A stretch of 37,433 nucleotides of DNA, taken from the NCBI GenBank assembly GCA_017407835.1, contig JAFQVV010000015.1, positions 74,954 to 112,386 of the forward strand, in the 5' to 3' direction. Position 1 is the first letter of the stretch, and each line of letters begins with the position of its first letter. The translations under genes and the position numbers were made by a program. This document shows, piece after piece, positions 23,651 to 32,076 of this stretch. The notes below the pieces were generated by a model. That model was not told the DNA's origin. It searched no databases and was given only the letters and a program-made list of their open reading frames with translations. This DNA comes from Clostridia bacterium (GTDB taxonomy: Bacteria; Bacillota; Clostridia; Oscillospirales; CAG-272).

Positions 23651-24757
23651 TTGATTATTGCACTTGAGGAAGCCAAATATAAACTGCAAAATTTGCGTCA
23701 GGATATGAAAGAGCTCGGCTCTTCTTTGCGAATTGATACACTTCGCCAGACAGTCGCAGACCTTGAAGCACAGACAATGGCCGAAAATTTCTGGAGCAAT
23801 CAGGAAAATTCCAGTAAAATTCTGCAGACCATCAAACAAACGAAGGATAAGATTGAAGCCTACGAAAATCTCTGCACTAAGCTTGAAGATGCCATTACGC
23901 TGGCTGAAATGGCCATTGAAGAGCAGGAAGAAAGTTATCTGGAAGAGGTTGAGGGAGAGCTCGCCGAAATTGTTGCAACCGAGGAGCAGATGCGCATAGA
24001 AATCTTGCTGTCGGGCGAATATGACCGCAACAATGCGATTGTTTCCTTCCACCCCGGCGCAGGCGGAACCGAAGCACAGGATTGGGCGCAGATGCTTTAC
24101 CGTATGTATACCCGTTGGTGTGAGCGCCGCGGCTTCAAATATAAGCTGATCGACTGGCTGGACGGCGAAGAAGCCGGCCTGAAGAGTGCCACCATTATGG
24201 TCGAGGGCACAAACGCCTATGGTTATCTGAAGAGCGAGAACGGTGTTCACCGTTTGGTGCGCGTTTCTCCTTTTGATGCATCGGGCCGCCGCCAAACATC
24301 CTTTGCCTCGGTTGAGGTTATGCCCGAGTTTGAGGATGACGGACAAATCGTTCTCAAGGAAGAAGAGCTTGAAATCACCGCACACCGTTCCAGCGGCGCG
24401 GGCGGTCAGCACATCAACAAAACCGACTCGGCAATTCGTATTCTGCACATTCCCACGGGAATTGTTGTCGGCTGTCAGACTGAGCGAAGCCAGCTTCAGA
24501 ATAAGGAGACGGCATTGAAAATGCTCAAATCCAAGCTGATGGAGATCAAGGCAAAAGAAAAGCTGGAAAAGATTGAGGATATCAAGGGCGTCAAGAATAA
24601 GATTGAGTGGGGCTCACAGATTCGTTCCTATGTCTTTATGCCCTACACACTCGCAAAGGATACCAGAACCGGCTATGAGGACGGCAACATCAATGCCGTG
24701 ATGGACGGTGAAATTGACGGCTTTATCAACGCATATTTGAAAATGAATGCACAGTAA
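23651..24757 (+). CDS. prfB: Peptide chain release factor 2
   Basis: RF2 ends translation at UGA and UAA. The 368 residues have the tripartite fold: an N-terminal helical region, the SPF codon-recognition motif (VSPFDASGRRQ, near residue 206) and the catalytic GGQ motif (HRSSGAGGQHINKTDSAIRI, near residue 243). The start is TTG 23651, six bases after AGGAGG (23639-23644). The frame is continuous from the N-terminus, so the programmed +1 frameshift that autoregulates RF2 in many bacteria is absent. At the equivalent place (about residue 25) the DNA reads TCTTTGCG rather than CTTTGAC. It is followed closely by a small membrane protein gene. Confidence 0.96.
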   Translation: MIIALEEAKYKLQNLRQDMKELGSSLRIDTLRQTVADLEAQTMAENFWSNQENSSKILQTIKQTKDKIEAYENLCTKLEDAITLAEMAIEEQEESYLEEVEGELAEIVATEEQMRIEILLSGEYDRNNAIVSFHPGAGGTEAQDWAQMLYRMYTRWCERRGFKYKLIDWLDGEEAGLKSATIMVEGTNAYGYLKSENGVHRLVRVSPFDASGRRQTSFASVEVMPEFEDDGQIVLKEEELEITAHRSSGAGGQHINKTDSAIRILHIPTGIVVGCQTERSQLQNKETALKMLKSKLMEIKAKEKLEKIEDIKGVKNKIEWGSQIRSYVFMPYTLAKDTRTGYEDGNINAVMDGEIDGFINAYLKMNAQ

Positions 24758-24795
24758 GAAATGATTCTCTGAAATTTGAAAAAGGAGAACTTGTT

Positions 24796-25182
24796 ATGTT
24801 TACCAAAAAACAGTCTGAACAAATTCTGGCTATTTCCCTTCTGGTTGCTGCGGTATCTATGGTGACGGTGTTTATCACCGTTTGTGTTCGACGCAAGAGT
24901 TTAGCTAAAGCACTGCTTGCTGTTGCTGCAATGGAAGGTGCAATCGGCACATTTATTTTATGGCGTCAAAGCGCAGAAGAGCGTCGTTCTGCTCGCCCCA
25001 AATTTTCTTTTGACGGGCCTAATGCCGAATTGTTTGATGAGGAAGAAGCAGGCGAAGTGGAAAATCACGTTAATGAAGTTTTGGGTAATAGCATTGTCAC
25101 CGAACACGGTCCGACTGCCAAGCCCTTGTTCACAATTCCCGTTGACGAGGATGCAACCGAAGCGGATTTTATTACCGCTTGA
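24796..25182 (+). CDS. Small membrane protein of unknown function
   Basis: This is a 128-residue protein with two membrane helices, ILAISLLVAAVSMVTVFITV (about residues 10-29) and LAKALLAVAAMEGAIGTFIL (about 36-55), with a basic turn RRKS between them. The remaining 70 residues are acidic and soluble. ATG 24796 follows GGAGAA. It lies 38 bases after prfB and is probably cotranscribed, then a good terminator follows. I do not recognise the family. Confidence 0.7.
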   Translation: MFTKKQSEQILAISLLVAAVSMVTVFITVCVRRKSLAKALLAVAAMEGAIGTFILWRQSAEERRSARPKFSFDGPNAELFDEEEAGEVENHVNEVLGNSIVTEHGPTAKPLFTIPVDEDATEADFITA

Positions 25183-25191
25183 TTGAATACA

Positions 25192-25233
25192 AAAAATTGC
25201 CCGCGCAGTGTTTATCTGCGCGGGTAATTTTTT
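25192..25233 (+). terminator. Terminator of the prfB operon
   Basis: AATTGCCCGCGCAG (25195-25208) pairs with 25216-25229 with one wobble and a 7-base loop. T-run follows and A-run precedes, so it may work in both directions. Confidence 0.9.
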
Positions 25234-25373
25234 GTTTTTGGCAATCTGTCAATTGCGGAGCCGATATGAATATACCATGCCCAAGTGTACTGTTCAAGCA
25301 TTTCTCGCCGTGCCTGTTCTGATCGCTGCGAGGGCGCGTTTCGTCCCGAGCAGATGAACTGTGTACAGGAAAT

Positions 25374-26270
25374 TTATTCGGTCAGCAGTACATCCAAGAG
25401 CTTGACGCGGCTTGTGGTGTATCGATACGCACGTTCAAAATCGCCGATCTCACGACAGCAAACCTCGAGATCGAGATAGAGCAAATATGTCATCGGTTTG
25501 CTGGGCGGCAATCCCCTCTCGGGGGTGAGCAATTCTTCAATGGTGCGAATTGCTGTGCTGTATTCGCGGCGTGCCATTGCAATTTTTGCGCGAAGGTGGG
25601 AGGCATATGTGGTATCTGCAAAATCCTCGATGCCGATCAAATGATCGGCCGTGTCGGGATTTCCCTTTTCAATGATGCGAAGTGCGTGCAAATAAAGGGA
25701 AAACCACGGCTGATCGGAGGTAATGGAGCTTGGGGCTGTTCGAATGAAGGCCGGAATTTCAAGCGCGGAATCGAATTTTGCCAGATAATGCAGGTAATCA
25801 TAAGCGGTACGCACAATTGAGGTCGTATCATACAGCGATAGTGAGGCATATTCAATTGTTTGTACAAAGCAGGTATGCGCGGCGCAAAGACGTCCCTGGG
25901 CGAATGCTTCAAGCGCAAGATGGTATGCACATTCGGCCAGCATGAGGTTAATCTCATCATCACTGCCGCCCAGATTTTCCTGACAGAGTTCCATGCACTG
26001 CTGCCAGTGACCTGCAGTGTAGGCTCGCTTGATTGCCTTGATTTTTTGCATTTTCCGATAAAGGAACTCATCTTCCTCTTCGGCGAAAAAATAACCGGCG
26101 GGAATCTCAAGCTTTTGTGCCAGATATTGAATCGTCGGCAGAGACGGTAATGCCCCTCCCGTTTCAATTTGGCTGAGCATGTTGCGTGTGATCTGATCAC
26201 CCGCAAGCTCAGCTTGTGTCATTTGTGCGGCAATGCGCAGACGACGAATTTTTTGCCCGAGTTCGGTCAT
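25374..26270 (-). CDS. XRE-family regulator with TPR-like C-terminal domain
   Basis: This is a 298-residue DNA-binding protein. The N-terminal helix-turn-helix is clear: LGQKIRRLRIAAQMTQAELA, then DQITRNMLSQIETGGALPSL (residues about 4-43). Repeated helical pairs from about residue 75 onward, rich in Ala/Leu/Tyr, resemble TPR repeats as in Rgg/PlcR-type or SinR-like regulators that sense peptides. No peptide gene is visible nearby. Its ATG overlaps the TGA of the DivIVA-like gene by four bases, so translation of the two is coupled. A regulator translated after a coiled-coil cell-pole protein is unusual and may indicate a shared role in division or differentiation. Confidence 0.85.
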   Translation of the reverse strand: MTELGQKIRRLRIAAQMTQAELAGDQITRNMLSQIETGGALPSLPTIQYLAQKLEIPAGYFFAEEEDEFLYRKMQKIKAIKRAYTAGHWQQCMELCQENLGGSDDEINLMLAECAYHLALEAFAQGRLCAAHTCFVQTIEYASLSLYDTTSIVRTAYDYLHYLAKFDSALEIPAFIRTAPSSITSDQPWFSLYLHALRIIEKGNPDTADHLIGIEDFADTTYASHLRAKIAMARREYSTAIRTIEELLTPERGLPPSKPMTYLLYLDLEVCCREIGDFERAYRYTTSRVKLLDVLLTE

Positions 26271-27043
26271 GCTTTTTTCTCCGCTGTCGAAATCGAGGCA
26301 GATTCTTTTTTTGTTCCGACTGCCGAAACAGCTGTTTTCACTTGATCAACCATCTGCGCAATTTGCTCATCGGCAGTAGCGCGAACTTCTTGGTTGCTGC
26401 GTTTGAGGACTTCATCCAACTGTGTGCGGCGGCGCGACAGATCGGTGAGCACCCGGCTCAGCAATTGCTGAACTGCGTATACGGTAGATTGAATTTCGTC
26501 TGCCGCATGGGTGCTTGCGCTGCGGTAGAGTTCATCAAGGCGAGTGGAAAGCAATGATGTACTTTGTGTGATTGTCGCCTTTGCCGCGCCCAGTGACTGC
26601 TCTGCATCTTGACGTGCCGCTGTTACGATACACTCTGCTTCATGGTTGGCAGAAATGAGCACATCGCCAAACTGACTGCTCATAGTATCATAAAGCTCTG
26701 CCTTTTTGCGCAGCTGTTCGATTTCTTCTGCGCTGATTTGCGGTTGGATGGGCATACTTTCGATAGCCGAAAGAGATGCATTTTCAGCACGAAGTGCTTC
26801 AAGCTCGAGACGAAGCGCTTCTGTTTCGGCGCGAAGTATTTCGTTTTCCGTTTCTTTGATTTTGCCCTGCTCTGCAGTTTCGGTGACTTGTTTCAGTTCA
26901 TCTTTGAGGAGCGAAATTTCTTTTTTGTACCCTTCTTCTGCTGCGGCGAAGTTCGCATTCATGGTGACGATAAACTGATTTACATCTCGTTTGTTGTATC
27001 CGCCGGCTGCGGATCGAAAGACGATCGGTTTTTGTTTTCCCAT
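26267..27043 (-). CDS. DivIVA-like coiled-coil protein
   Basis: This is a 258-residue cytoplasmic protein. The N-terminus IVFRSAAGGYNKRDVNQFI matches the membrane-curvature-binding start of DivIVA (F-x-x-x-x-x-GY-x-x-x-x-V-x-x-F). A long Glu/Lys/Ala-rich coiled coil (about 25-110) and a second helical region (about 125-230) with a Ser/Thr/Lys tail follow. DivIVA proteins mark cell poles and septa and recruit partners, including sporulation proteins. The start is the second of two closely spaced ATGs, because the first lies only two bases after AAAGGA. The gene is first in a two-gene operon with the XRE regulator. Confidence 0.75.
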   Translation of the reverse strand: MGKQKPIVFRSAAGGYNKRDVNQFIVTMNANFAAAEEGYKKEISLLKDELKQVTETAEQGKIKETENEILRAETEALRLELEALRAENASLSAIESMPIQPQISAEEIEQLRKKAELYDTMSSQFGDVLISANHEAECIVTAARQDAEQSLGAAKATITQSTSLLSTRLDELYRSASTHAADEIQSTVYAVQQLLSRVLTDLSRRRTQLDEVLKRSNQEVRATADEQIAQMVDQVKTAVSAVGTKKESASISTAEKKA

Positions 27044-27093
27044 ATGCATATTCCTTTCGGTGAACAGTCAATGTCATTTACGCTTCTTCTTAC

Positions 27094-27122
27094 ATGATAG
27101 CATATTTTTCTCTGCGAATCAA
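27094..27122 (-). promoter_or_regulatory. Sigma-A promoter of the DivIVA-XRE operon
   Basis: On the minus strand, TTGATT (27117-27122) and TATCAT (27094-27099) are 17 bases apart. The -35 box lies 28 bases from the -35 box of the divergent xpt promoter. Confidence 0.65.
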
Positions 27123-27150
27123 GTTTTTTTGCGAAAATTTGCGAAAATGC

Positions 27151-27179
27151 TTTACAATCTTCTCGGATACAAGTATAAT
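27151..27179 (+). promoter_or_regulatory. Sigma-A promoter of xpt
   Basis: TTTACA (27151-27156) and TATAAT (27174-27179) with 17 bases between. The leader to the ATG is about 40 bases, too short for a purine riboswitch, which is common upstream of xpt in Bacilli. Confidence 0.8.
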
Positions 27180-27224
27180 ATATATATATTCAAGCACATC
27201 ATTTTCGCAAGGAAGGACAATTTT

Positions 27225-27797
27225 ATGGAATTGCTCAAAGAACGGATTCTTCGTGACGGTGTCTTCAGACCGAACGGCATTTTGAAGGTGGACAGTTTTT
27301 TGAATCATCAGATGGATATCGATCTGATCAATGAGATCGGCCGTGAATTTGCCCGTCGCTTTGCGGGGACGAAAGTCACGAAAATTCTGACGATTGAAGC
27401 ATCGGGGATCGGTATCGCCTGCATTGCCGCGCAATATTTCCATGTTCCTGTTGTATTTGCCAAAAAAGTCAAGTCGAAAAACCTCGACGGTGATGTGTAT
27501 ACAGCGAATGTTCACTCCTATACCAAAGGCACCGATTATATCATTCGCGTTGCACAGCGCTTTATTGATAAAAAGGATCATGTTCTGCTTATCGATGATT
27601 TTCTTGCGAACGGCCGGGCTTTGCTGGGGCTGATTGAAATCACCAGGCAAGCAGGTGCAAAAGTTGCAGGCGCGGGAATTTGTATTGAAAAAGGCTTCCA
27701 AGAAGGCGGAAAAATTATTCGCAATATGGGGGTTAATCTCCAATCTTTGGCCATTGTCAATGTGGATGATGAAGGAAATTTGGAATTTTTGAAATAA
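27225..27797 (+). CDS. xpt: Xanthine phosphoribosyltransferase
   Basis: The enzyme converts xanthine and PRPP to XMP in purine salvage. The 190-residue length and the N-terminus MELLKERILRDGVFRPNGIL with KVDSFLNHQMD are diagnostic of the Bacillus-type XPRT. The PRPP-binding loop reads VLLIDDFLANGRALLGL near residues 124-140. The C-terminal EKGFQEGGKIIR is also conserved. ATG 27225 is preceded by AAGGAAGG. It lies upstream of a nucleoside ABC transporter, fitting a purine import and salvage unit, but a terminator and a separate promoter stand between them. A tandem 24-bp duplication begins exactly at its last codons. Confidence 0.96.
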   Translation: MELLKERILRDGVFRPNGILKVDSFLNHQMDIDLINEIGREFARRFAGTKVTKILTIEASGIGIACIAAQYFHVPVVFAKKVKSKNLDGDVYTANVHSYTKGTDYIIRVAQRFIDKKDHVLLIDDFLANGRALLGLIEITRQAGAKVAGAGICIEKGFQEGGKIIRNMGVNLQSLAIVNVDDEGNLEFLK

Positions 27798-27827
27798 AGA
27801 TAGTTGGAATTTTTGAATTAAAGATAG
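27780..27827 (+). repeat. Tandem 24-bp duplication covering the xpt stop codon
   Basis: Units at 27780-27803 and 27804-27827 differ at one base. The first encodes the last four residues, the TAA stop and nine following bases. The second copies them downstream in frame, with its own TAA. Confidence 0.95.
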
Positions 27828-27835
27828 ATTGAGGA

Positions 27836-27881
27836 AATGCGTCCGTCGGGGAGAAATCACTGACGGACGTATTACTTTTTT
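27836..27881 (+). terminator. Terminator after xpt
   Basis: AATGCGTCCGTC (27836-27847) pairs with 27862-27873 over 12 positions including one wobble, and a T-run follows. Confidence 0.85.
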
Positions 27882-27937
27882 CTTCCTTTTGCGAAGTGTA
27901 TTTTTTGTTGAAAATTTGATCAAATAAGAATAATTTG

Positions 27938-27966
27938 TTGACAAAATTGGGAAGATGTGTTACAAT
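27938..27966 (+). promoter_or_regulatory. Near-consensus promoter of the nucleoside ABC transporter operon
   Basis: TTGACA (27938-27943) and TACAAT (27961-27966) with 17 bases between. The leader of about 80 bases before the ATG shows no riboswitch I recognise. Confidence 0.85.
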
Positions 27967-28051
27967 TACTTTTGTATTGGTGCATCATGAACGGAAGTCA
28001 ATGTCAAGTCGTTATGCTGCATACAAACATTATTTAAGGAGGAACATTGAA

Positions 28052-29257
28052 ATGTTCAAAAAAGTGCTTTCCCTGTGTCTGGCAGTTGTCATGCTCGCAT
28101 CACTTGCGCTTACCATGACCTCCTGCGGCGAAACCAAGGATGATTTCAAACTTGGTGTTATCCTGCTTCACGACGAAGCATCGACCTATGACCTCAACTT
28201 CCTTGAGGCAGTTGAGCGCGCAGCAGATGAACTCGGTCTTTCCGAAGATCAGATCATCTACAAGAAGAACATTCCTGAGTCCAACGATTGCTATGAGGCC
28301 GCCGCAGACCTGGTTGACGAAGGCTGCGACATCATCTTCGCAGACAGCTTCGGTCATGAGACTTACATGATCAAGGCTGCAAAGGAATTCACCGATGTTC
28401 AGTTCTGCCATGCTACCGGTACAATGGCACACACCGAAAATCTCGCTAACTACCACAATGCATTTGCTTCGATTTACGAAGGCAGATTCTTAGCAGGTGT
28501 TGCCGCTGGTATGAAGCTCAACGAGATGATTGAGGACGGTACGATCACTGCTGATCAGGCTAAGATGGGCTACGTTGGTGCTTTCACTTATGCCGAAGTT
28601 ATCTCGGGTTACACCTCTTTCTACCTTGGCGCAAAGTATGTATGCCCCAGCGTAACGATGGATGTTCAGTTCACCGGCAGCTGGTATGACGAAATCAAGG
28701 AAAAGGATGCTGCTACCGCATTGATCAACAACGGCTGCGTTCTGATCAGCCAGCATGCTGACTCGATGGGTGCTCCCTCCGTTTGCGAGGACAAGAATGT
28801 TCCTAATATTTCCTACAACGGCAGCACTGTTGCATCCTGCCCCAACACCTTTATCGTTTCTTCCAAGATCGACTGGACGCCTTACTTTGTCTATATCTGC
28901 AACGCTGTTCAGAACGGTGATGCAATTGATGTTGACTGGACCGGTACCATCGCAACCGGCTCCGTTGCACTTGCTGAGGTAAACACCAAGGCGGCTGCTG
29001 AGGGCACGCAGGCAAAGATTGATGAGCTCAAGGCTAAGCTCATCGCAGGCGAACTGCACGTCTTTGATACCGCAACCTTTACCGTTGGCGGCGAGACGCT
29101 CACCTCCTATATGGCAGACGTTAACACCGATGCCAACTACGAAAAGGATACCGAGGTTATCGCAGACGGCTACTTCCACGAGTCCGAGTTCCGCAGCGCA
29201 CCTTACTTCGATATTCAGATCGACGGTATTACCCTGCTCAACACCAACTTCGGTTAA
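28052..29257 (+). CDS. BMP-family nucleoside-binding lipoprotein (ABC transporter)
   Basis: This is the substrate-binding component of a nucleoside ABC importer. The 401 residues start at ATG 28052, after AAGGAGG. The signal sequence LSLCLAVVMLASLALTMTSC ends in the lipid-anchored Cys near residue 24. The mature protein has the BMP pattern: FKLGVILLHDEASTYDLNFL, then DIIFADSFGHETYMIKAA, then HNAFASIYEGRFLAGVAAGM, then VGYVGAFTYAEVISGY-like segments, then ISQHADSMG. These line the nucleoside pocket. Codon use is regular and biased, as expected for a highly expressed binding protein. The ATPase and two permease genes follow on the same strand. Together with xpt, it suggests purine nucleoside uptake. 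Confidence 0.93.
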   Translation: MFKKVLSLCLAVVMLASLALTMTSCGETKDDFKLGVILLHDEASTYDLNFLEAVERAADELGLSEDQIIYKKNIPESNDCYEAAADLVDEGCDIIFADSFGHETYMIKAAKEFTDVQFCHATGTMAHTENLANYHNAFASIYEGRFLAGVAAGMKLNEMIEDGTITADQAKMGYVGAFTYAEVISGYTSFYLGAKYVCPSVTMDVQFTGSWYDEIKEKDAATALINNGCVLISQHADSMGAPSVCEDKNVPNISYNGSTVASCPNTFIVSSKIDWTPYFVYICNAVQNGDAIDVDWTGTIATGSVALAEVNTKAAAEGTQAKIDELKAKLIAGELHVFDTATFTVGGETLTSYMADVNTDANYEKDTEVIADGYFHESEFRSAPYFDIQIDGITLLNTNFG

Positions 29258-29275
29258 TATATTTTCAGACAAAAC

Positions 29276-29310
29276 GGGCGGGCTGTCTCTTTATGGGACA
29301 GCCCGTGCCC
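29276..29310 (+). terminator. Hairpin after the binding-protein gene (partial terminator)
   Basis: GGGCTGTC (29280-29287) pairs with 29297-29304, extended by GGGC/GCCC across a two-base bulge. The following AAATTTAT is not a clean T-run. It may reduce read-through so that the binding protein exceeds the membrane components. Confidence 0.5.
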
Positions 29311-29323
29311 AAATTTATAAGTT

Positions 29324-29365
29324 TTAAGCAAATCGCCGACAGGCATTGTTCGGCGATTTGCTTAA
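29324..29365 (+). promoter_or_regulatory. 16-bp perfect hairpin before the ABC ATPase gene
   Basis: Arms 29324-29339 and 29350-29365 are perfectly complementary around a 10-base loop. No T-run follows. Such an element may stabilise the upstream or downstream mRNA or be an RNase processing site. Confidence 0.6.
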
Positions 29366-29414
29366 GGTTTATACCTTTCTTTGGATAGATAATTTTTCTT
29401 TTACGGAGGGGTTC

Positions 29415-30989
29415 ATGAACAAATCTGTTGCATTGGAGATAAACAATGTTTCCAAGTATTTCGGCAGCCTGGCCGCAAACAAAAATGTTGATTTAACCGT
29501 TTACCGCGGAGAAATTTTGGCGATTCTCGGTGAAAATGGCTGCGGCAAGACCACACTGATGAATATGATTGCAGGGATTTATTATCCCGACAGCGGCACA
29601 ATTTCAGTTGATGGACAAGAGGTTGTTATCCGTTCTCCGAAGGATGCGTTCCGCCATGGCATCGGTATGATTCACCAACATTTCAAGCTGGTCGATATTT
29701 TTACCGCAGCTGAAAATATTGTTCTCGGTGTAAATGACGGAAAAGCATATAGCATCAAGGAAGTTAACCGTCGAGTGGCGGAGATTGCCGACAAATATGG
29801 CTTTCACATTGATCCGAAAAAGAAAATTTATGAGATGTCGGTTTCCGAAAAACAGACGGTTGAAATTCTCAAAGTGCTTTACCGCGGTGCGGATATTCTG
29901 ATTCTGGACGAGCCTTCGGCGGTGCTGACACCTCAGGAGACCGATAAGCTCTTTGATGTTCTTCGCCGTATGCGCGAGGATGGAAAATCAATTTTGATTA
30001 TCACCCATAAGCTGCACGAAGTCCTATCTATTTCCGACCGTGTGACTGTTTTGCGCAAGGGTGAACATATTGCAACGGTGGATACTGTGTCAACGACTTC
30101 GGCTGCCCTGACGGAAATGATGGTCGGCAAAAAAGTTGAGCTGAATATTGAGCGCCCGCAGCCGCAAAATGTATGCGACAGGCTTGAAATCAAAAACCTC
30201 AGCATGGTGGACGCGGAGGGGGTTAAGGTGCTTGATGATATCTCCTTCACCGCCCGCTCGGGAGAAATTCTCGGTATTGCCGGTATTGCAGGCAGCGGTC
30301 AAAAAGAATTGCTTGAATCCATCGCCGGGCTTTGCCATCCCATCACGGGGGAGATTATTTACCACAATCCCAAAAACGGAAAAACCGAGGATCTGCGCGA
30401 TAAAGATCCTGTTGCGATTCGCGAGCTCGGTGTCAGACTTTCCTTTGTTCCGGAAGACCGTCTCGGCATGGGGCTTGTCGGAAACATGGATATCGTGGAT
30501 AATATGATGCTGCGAAGCTACCGAAAAGGACATTCGGTGTTTGTGGACCGCAAAAAACCGGGCGATCTTGCAAAGAAAATTGTGGAGGAGCTTGAGGTTT
30601 CAACGCCCAACACCCACACCCCCGTCCGCCGTCTGTCGGGCGGTAATGTACAAAAGGTTCTCGTCGGACGAGAAATTGCCGCATCCCCGACTGTATTGAT
30701 GGCGGCATATCCTGTCCGCGGGTTGGATATCAATTCTTCCTACACCATTTACGGTTTGCTGACCAAGCAAAAAGAAAAAGGCGTTTCGGTCATTTTCGTG
30801 GGCGAGGATCTCGATGTGCTGGTCGAGCTTTGCGACAGAATCATGGTTATTTGCGGAGGGCGCGTCACGGGCATCCTTGACGGCAGAAACACCACAAAGG
30901 AAGAGATCGGTCTTCTGATGACAAAAACGGCACGTGATGCCGAAGAAACATCAACTGCAAAGGAGAGTGCTGACGGTGAAAATGTCTAA
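29415..30989 (+). CDS. Nucleoside ABC transporter, double ATPase
   Basis: The 524-residue protein has two nucleotide-binding domains in one chain, as in sugar- and nucleoside-type importers. The first half has Walker A GENGCGKTTLMN (residues about 36-47), a degenerate signature MSVSEKQTVEILK and Walker B ILILDEPSAVLT. The second half has a weaker loop GIAGSGQKELLES, a proper LSGGNVQKV signature, and VLMAAYPVRGLD, lacking the Walker B Asp-Glu. ATP hydrolysis is therefore likely driven by one composite site. ATG 29415 follows GGAGGGG. The gene overlaps the start of the first permease, implying coupled translation. It belongs with the BMP protein and permeases. Confidence 0.93.
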   Translation: MNKSVALEINNVSKYFGSLAANKNVDLTVYRGEILAILGENGCGKTTLMNMIAGIYYPDSGTISVDGQEVVIRSPKDAFRHGIGMIHQHFKLVDIFTAAENIVLGVNDGKAYSIKEVNRRVAEIADKYGFHIDPKKKIYEMSVSEKQTVEILKVLYRGADILILDEPSAVLTPQETDKLFDVLRRMREDGKSILIITHKLHEVLSISDRVTVLRKGEHIATVDTVSTTSAALTEMMVGKKVELNIERPQPQNVCDRLEIKNLSMVDAEGVKVLDDISFTARSGEILGIAGIAGSGQKELLESIAGLCHPITGEIIYHNPKNGKTEDLRDKDPVAIRELGVRLSFVPEDRLGMGLVGNMDIVDNMMLRSYRKGHSVFVDRKKPGDLAKKIVEELEVSTPNTHTPVRRLSGGNVQKVLVGREIAASPTVLMAAYPVRGLDINSSYTIYGLLTKQKEKGVSVIFVGEDLDVLVELCDRIMVICGGRVTGILDGRNTTKEEIGLLMTKTARDAEETSTAKESADGENV

Positions 30990-32076
30990 AACCCACACAA
31001 GTGAACTTCCCTTCCACGTGGTCAAGCGTGAGCCGATGCCGTTTTGGAAATCCATGGGCATTCGTGTGGCTGCAGTTGTCATCGCGCTGCTGCTTTGCTC
31101 GATTCTTGCCGTGTTTATGATCAAGGCAAACCCCTTGGAATTCCTTACGACGATGGTTGACGGTGCATTTGGTTCTGCACGTCGTCTCTGGAAATTTGCC
31201 AAAGACTCCTCTGTGCTTCTGTGTATCTCACTTGCCGTTACCCCGGCTTTCCGTATGCGCTTCTGGAATATCGGCGCAGAAGGACAGACGCTGATCGGTG
31301 CACTTGCCGCCGTCGGAGTTGCGTTTTATCTTGGCAATACCATTCCCAACGCACTTCTTCTTCCCCTCATGCTGATTGCGGCGATCGTAGTTGGTGCAAT
31401 TTGGGGCGGCATCCCTGCAATTTTCAAAGCAAAATGGGGTACGAATGAGACGTTGTTTACCTTGATGATGAACTATGTTGCCACCGGTCTTGTGGCATAT
31501 TTCCTCCTGCTGTGGACGCCAAGCGGTTCGAGTGTTCTCGGCGCACTGTCGGTCGGCCATCTGCCGATCTTGGTTCATGAGTATTTCCTTTTGATTGTGA
31601 TTGTGCTTGCCCTGACAGCCCTTGCCTACATATATCTGCAGTATACCAAGCAGGGATATGAGATTTCGGTTGTCGGTGAGAGTGAAAACACCGCCAGATA
31701 TATCGGAATCAATGTCGAAAAAGTGCTCATCCGTACCATGTTGATCTCGGGTGCTATCTGCGGTGTTGCGGGCTTTTTGATCGTTGGTGCGCTTGACCAT
31801 TCGGTTACCACGACTACAGTTGGCGGACTCGGTTTTACCGCCATTATGGTATCGTGGCTGGCAAAATTCAATCCGCTCTTTATGATCGGCACCTCTGCAT
31901 TTATCACCTTCCTCCAGCAAGGCTCCGCACAAATTACGACCAACTTTAATATTGATTCGGCTTTCCCCGATATGGTCATCGGTATTGTGCTCTTCTTTAT
32001 TATCGGATGTGAATTTTTCATCGGTTATCAGCTGAAATTTCGTGAGTCCACCAAGAAAGGAGAAAAGGTAGAATGA
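30976..32076 (+). CDS. Nucleoside ABC transporter permease 1
   Basis: This is an integral membrane subunit of 366 residues with about ten helices. It starts with a basic cytoplasmic segment, then AAVVIALLLCSILAVFMIKA. The EAA-like coupling segment NETLFTLMMNYVATGL and the later VSVVGESENTARYIGINV are typical of the branched-chain/nucleoside permease superfamily. The start is taken as GTG 30976, ten bases after GGAG. ATG 30982 is also possible but too far from it. The gene overlaps the ATPase by 14 bases and the second permease by four (ATGA), so the three are translationally coupled. Confidence 0.9.
   Translation: MKMSKTHTSELPFHVVKREPMPFWKSMGIRVAAVVIALLLCSILAVFMIKANPLEFLTTMVDGAFGSARRLWKFAKDSSVLLCISLAVTPAFRMRFWNIGAEGQTLIGALAAVGVAFYLGNTIPNALLLPLMLIAAIVVGAIWGGIPAIFKAKWGTNETLFTLMMNYVATGLVAYFLLLWTPSGSSVLGALSVGHLPILVHEYFLLIVIVLALTALAYIYLQYTKQGYEISVVGESENTARYIGINVEKVLIRTMLISGAICGVAGFLIVGALDHSVTTTTVGGLGFTAIMVSWLAKFNPLFMIGTSAFITFLQQGSAQITTNFNIDSAFPDMVIGIVLFFIIGCEFFIGYQLKFRESTKKGEKVE

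Noticed and set aside
23611..23667. An 18-codon upstream frame opening at ATG 23611, offset by +1 from prfB, as a frameshift leader
   Set aside because: Its stop is not in a CTTTGA slip context, and the RF2 N-terminus is fully encoded in the prfB frame from the TTG after AGGAGG.
27180..27225. Purine riboswitch before xpt
   Set aside because: The promoter lies only about 45 bases from the start codon, leaving no room for the aptamer, and no three-way junction pattern is seen.
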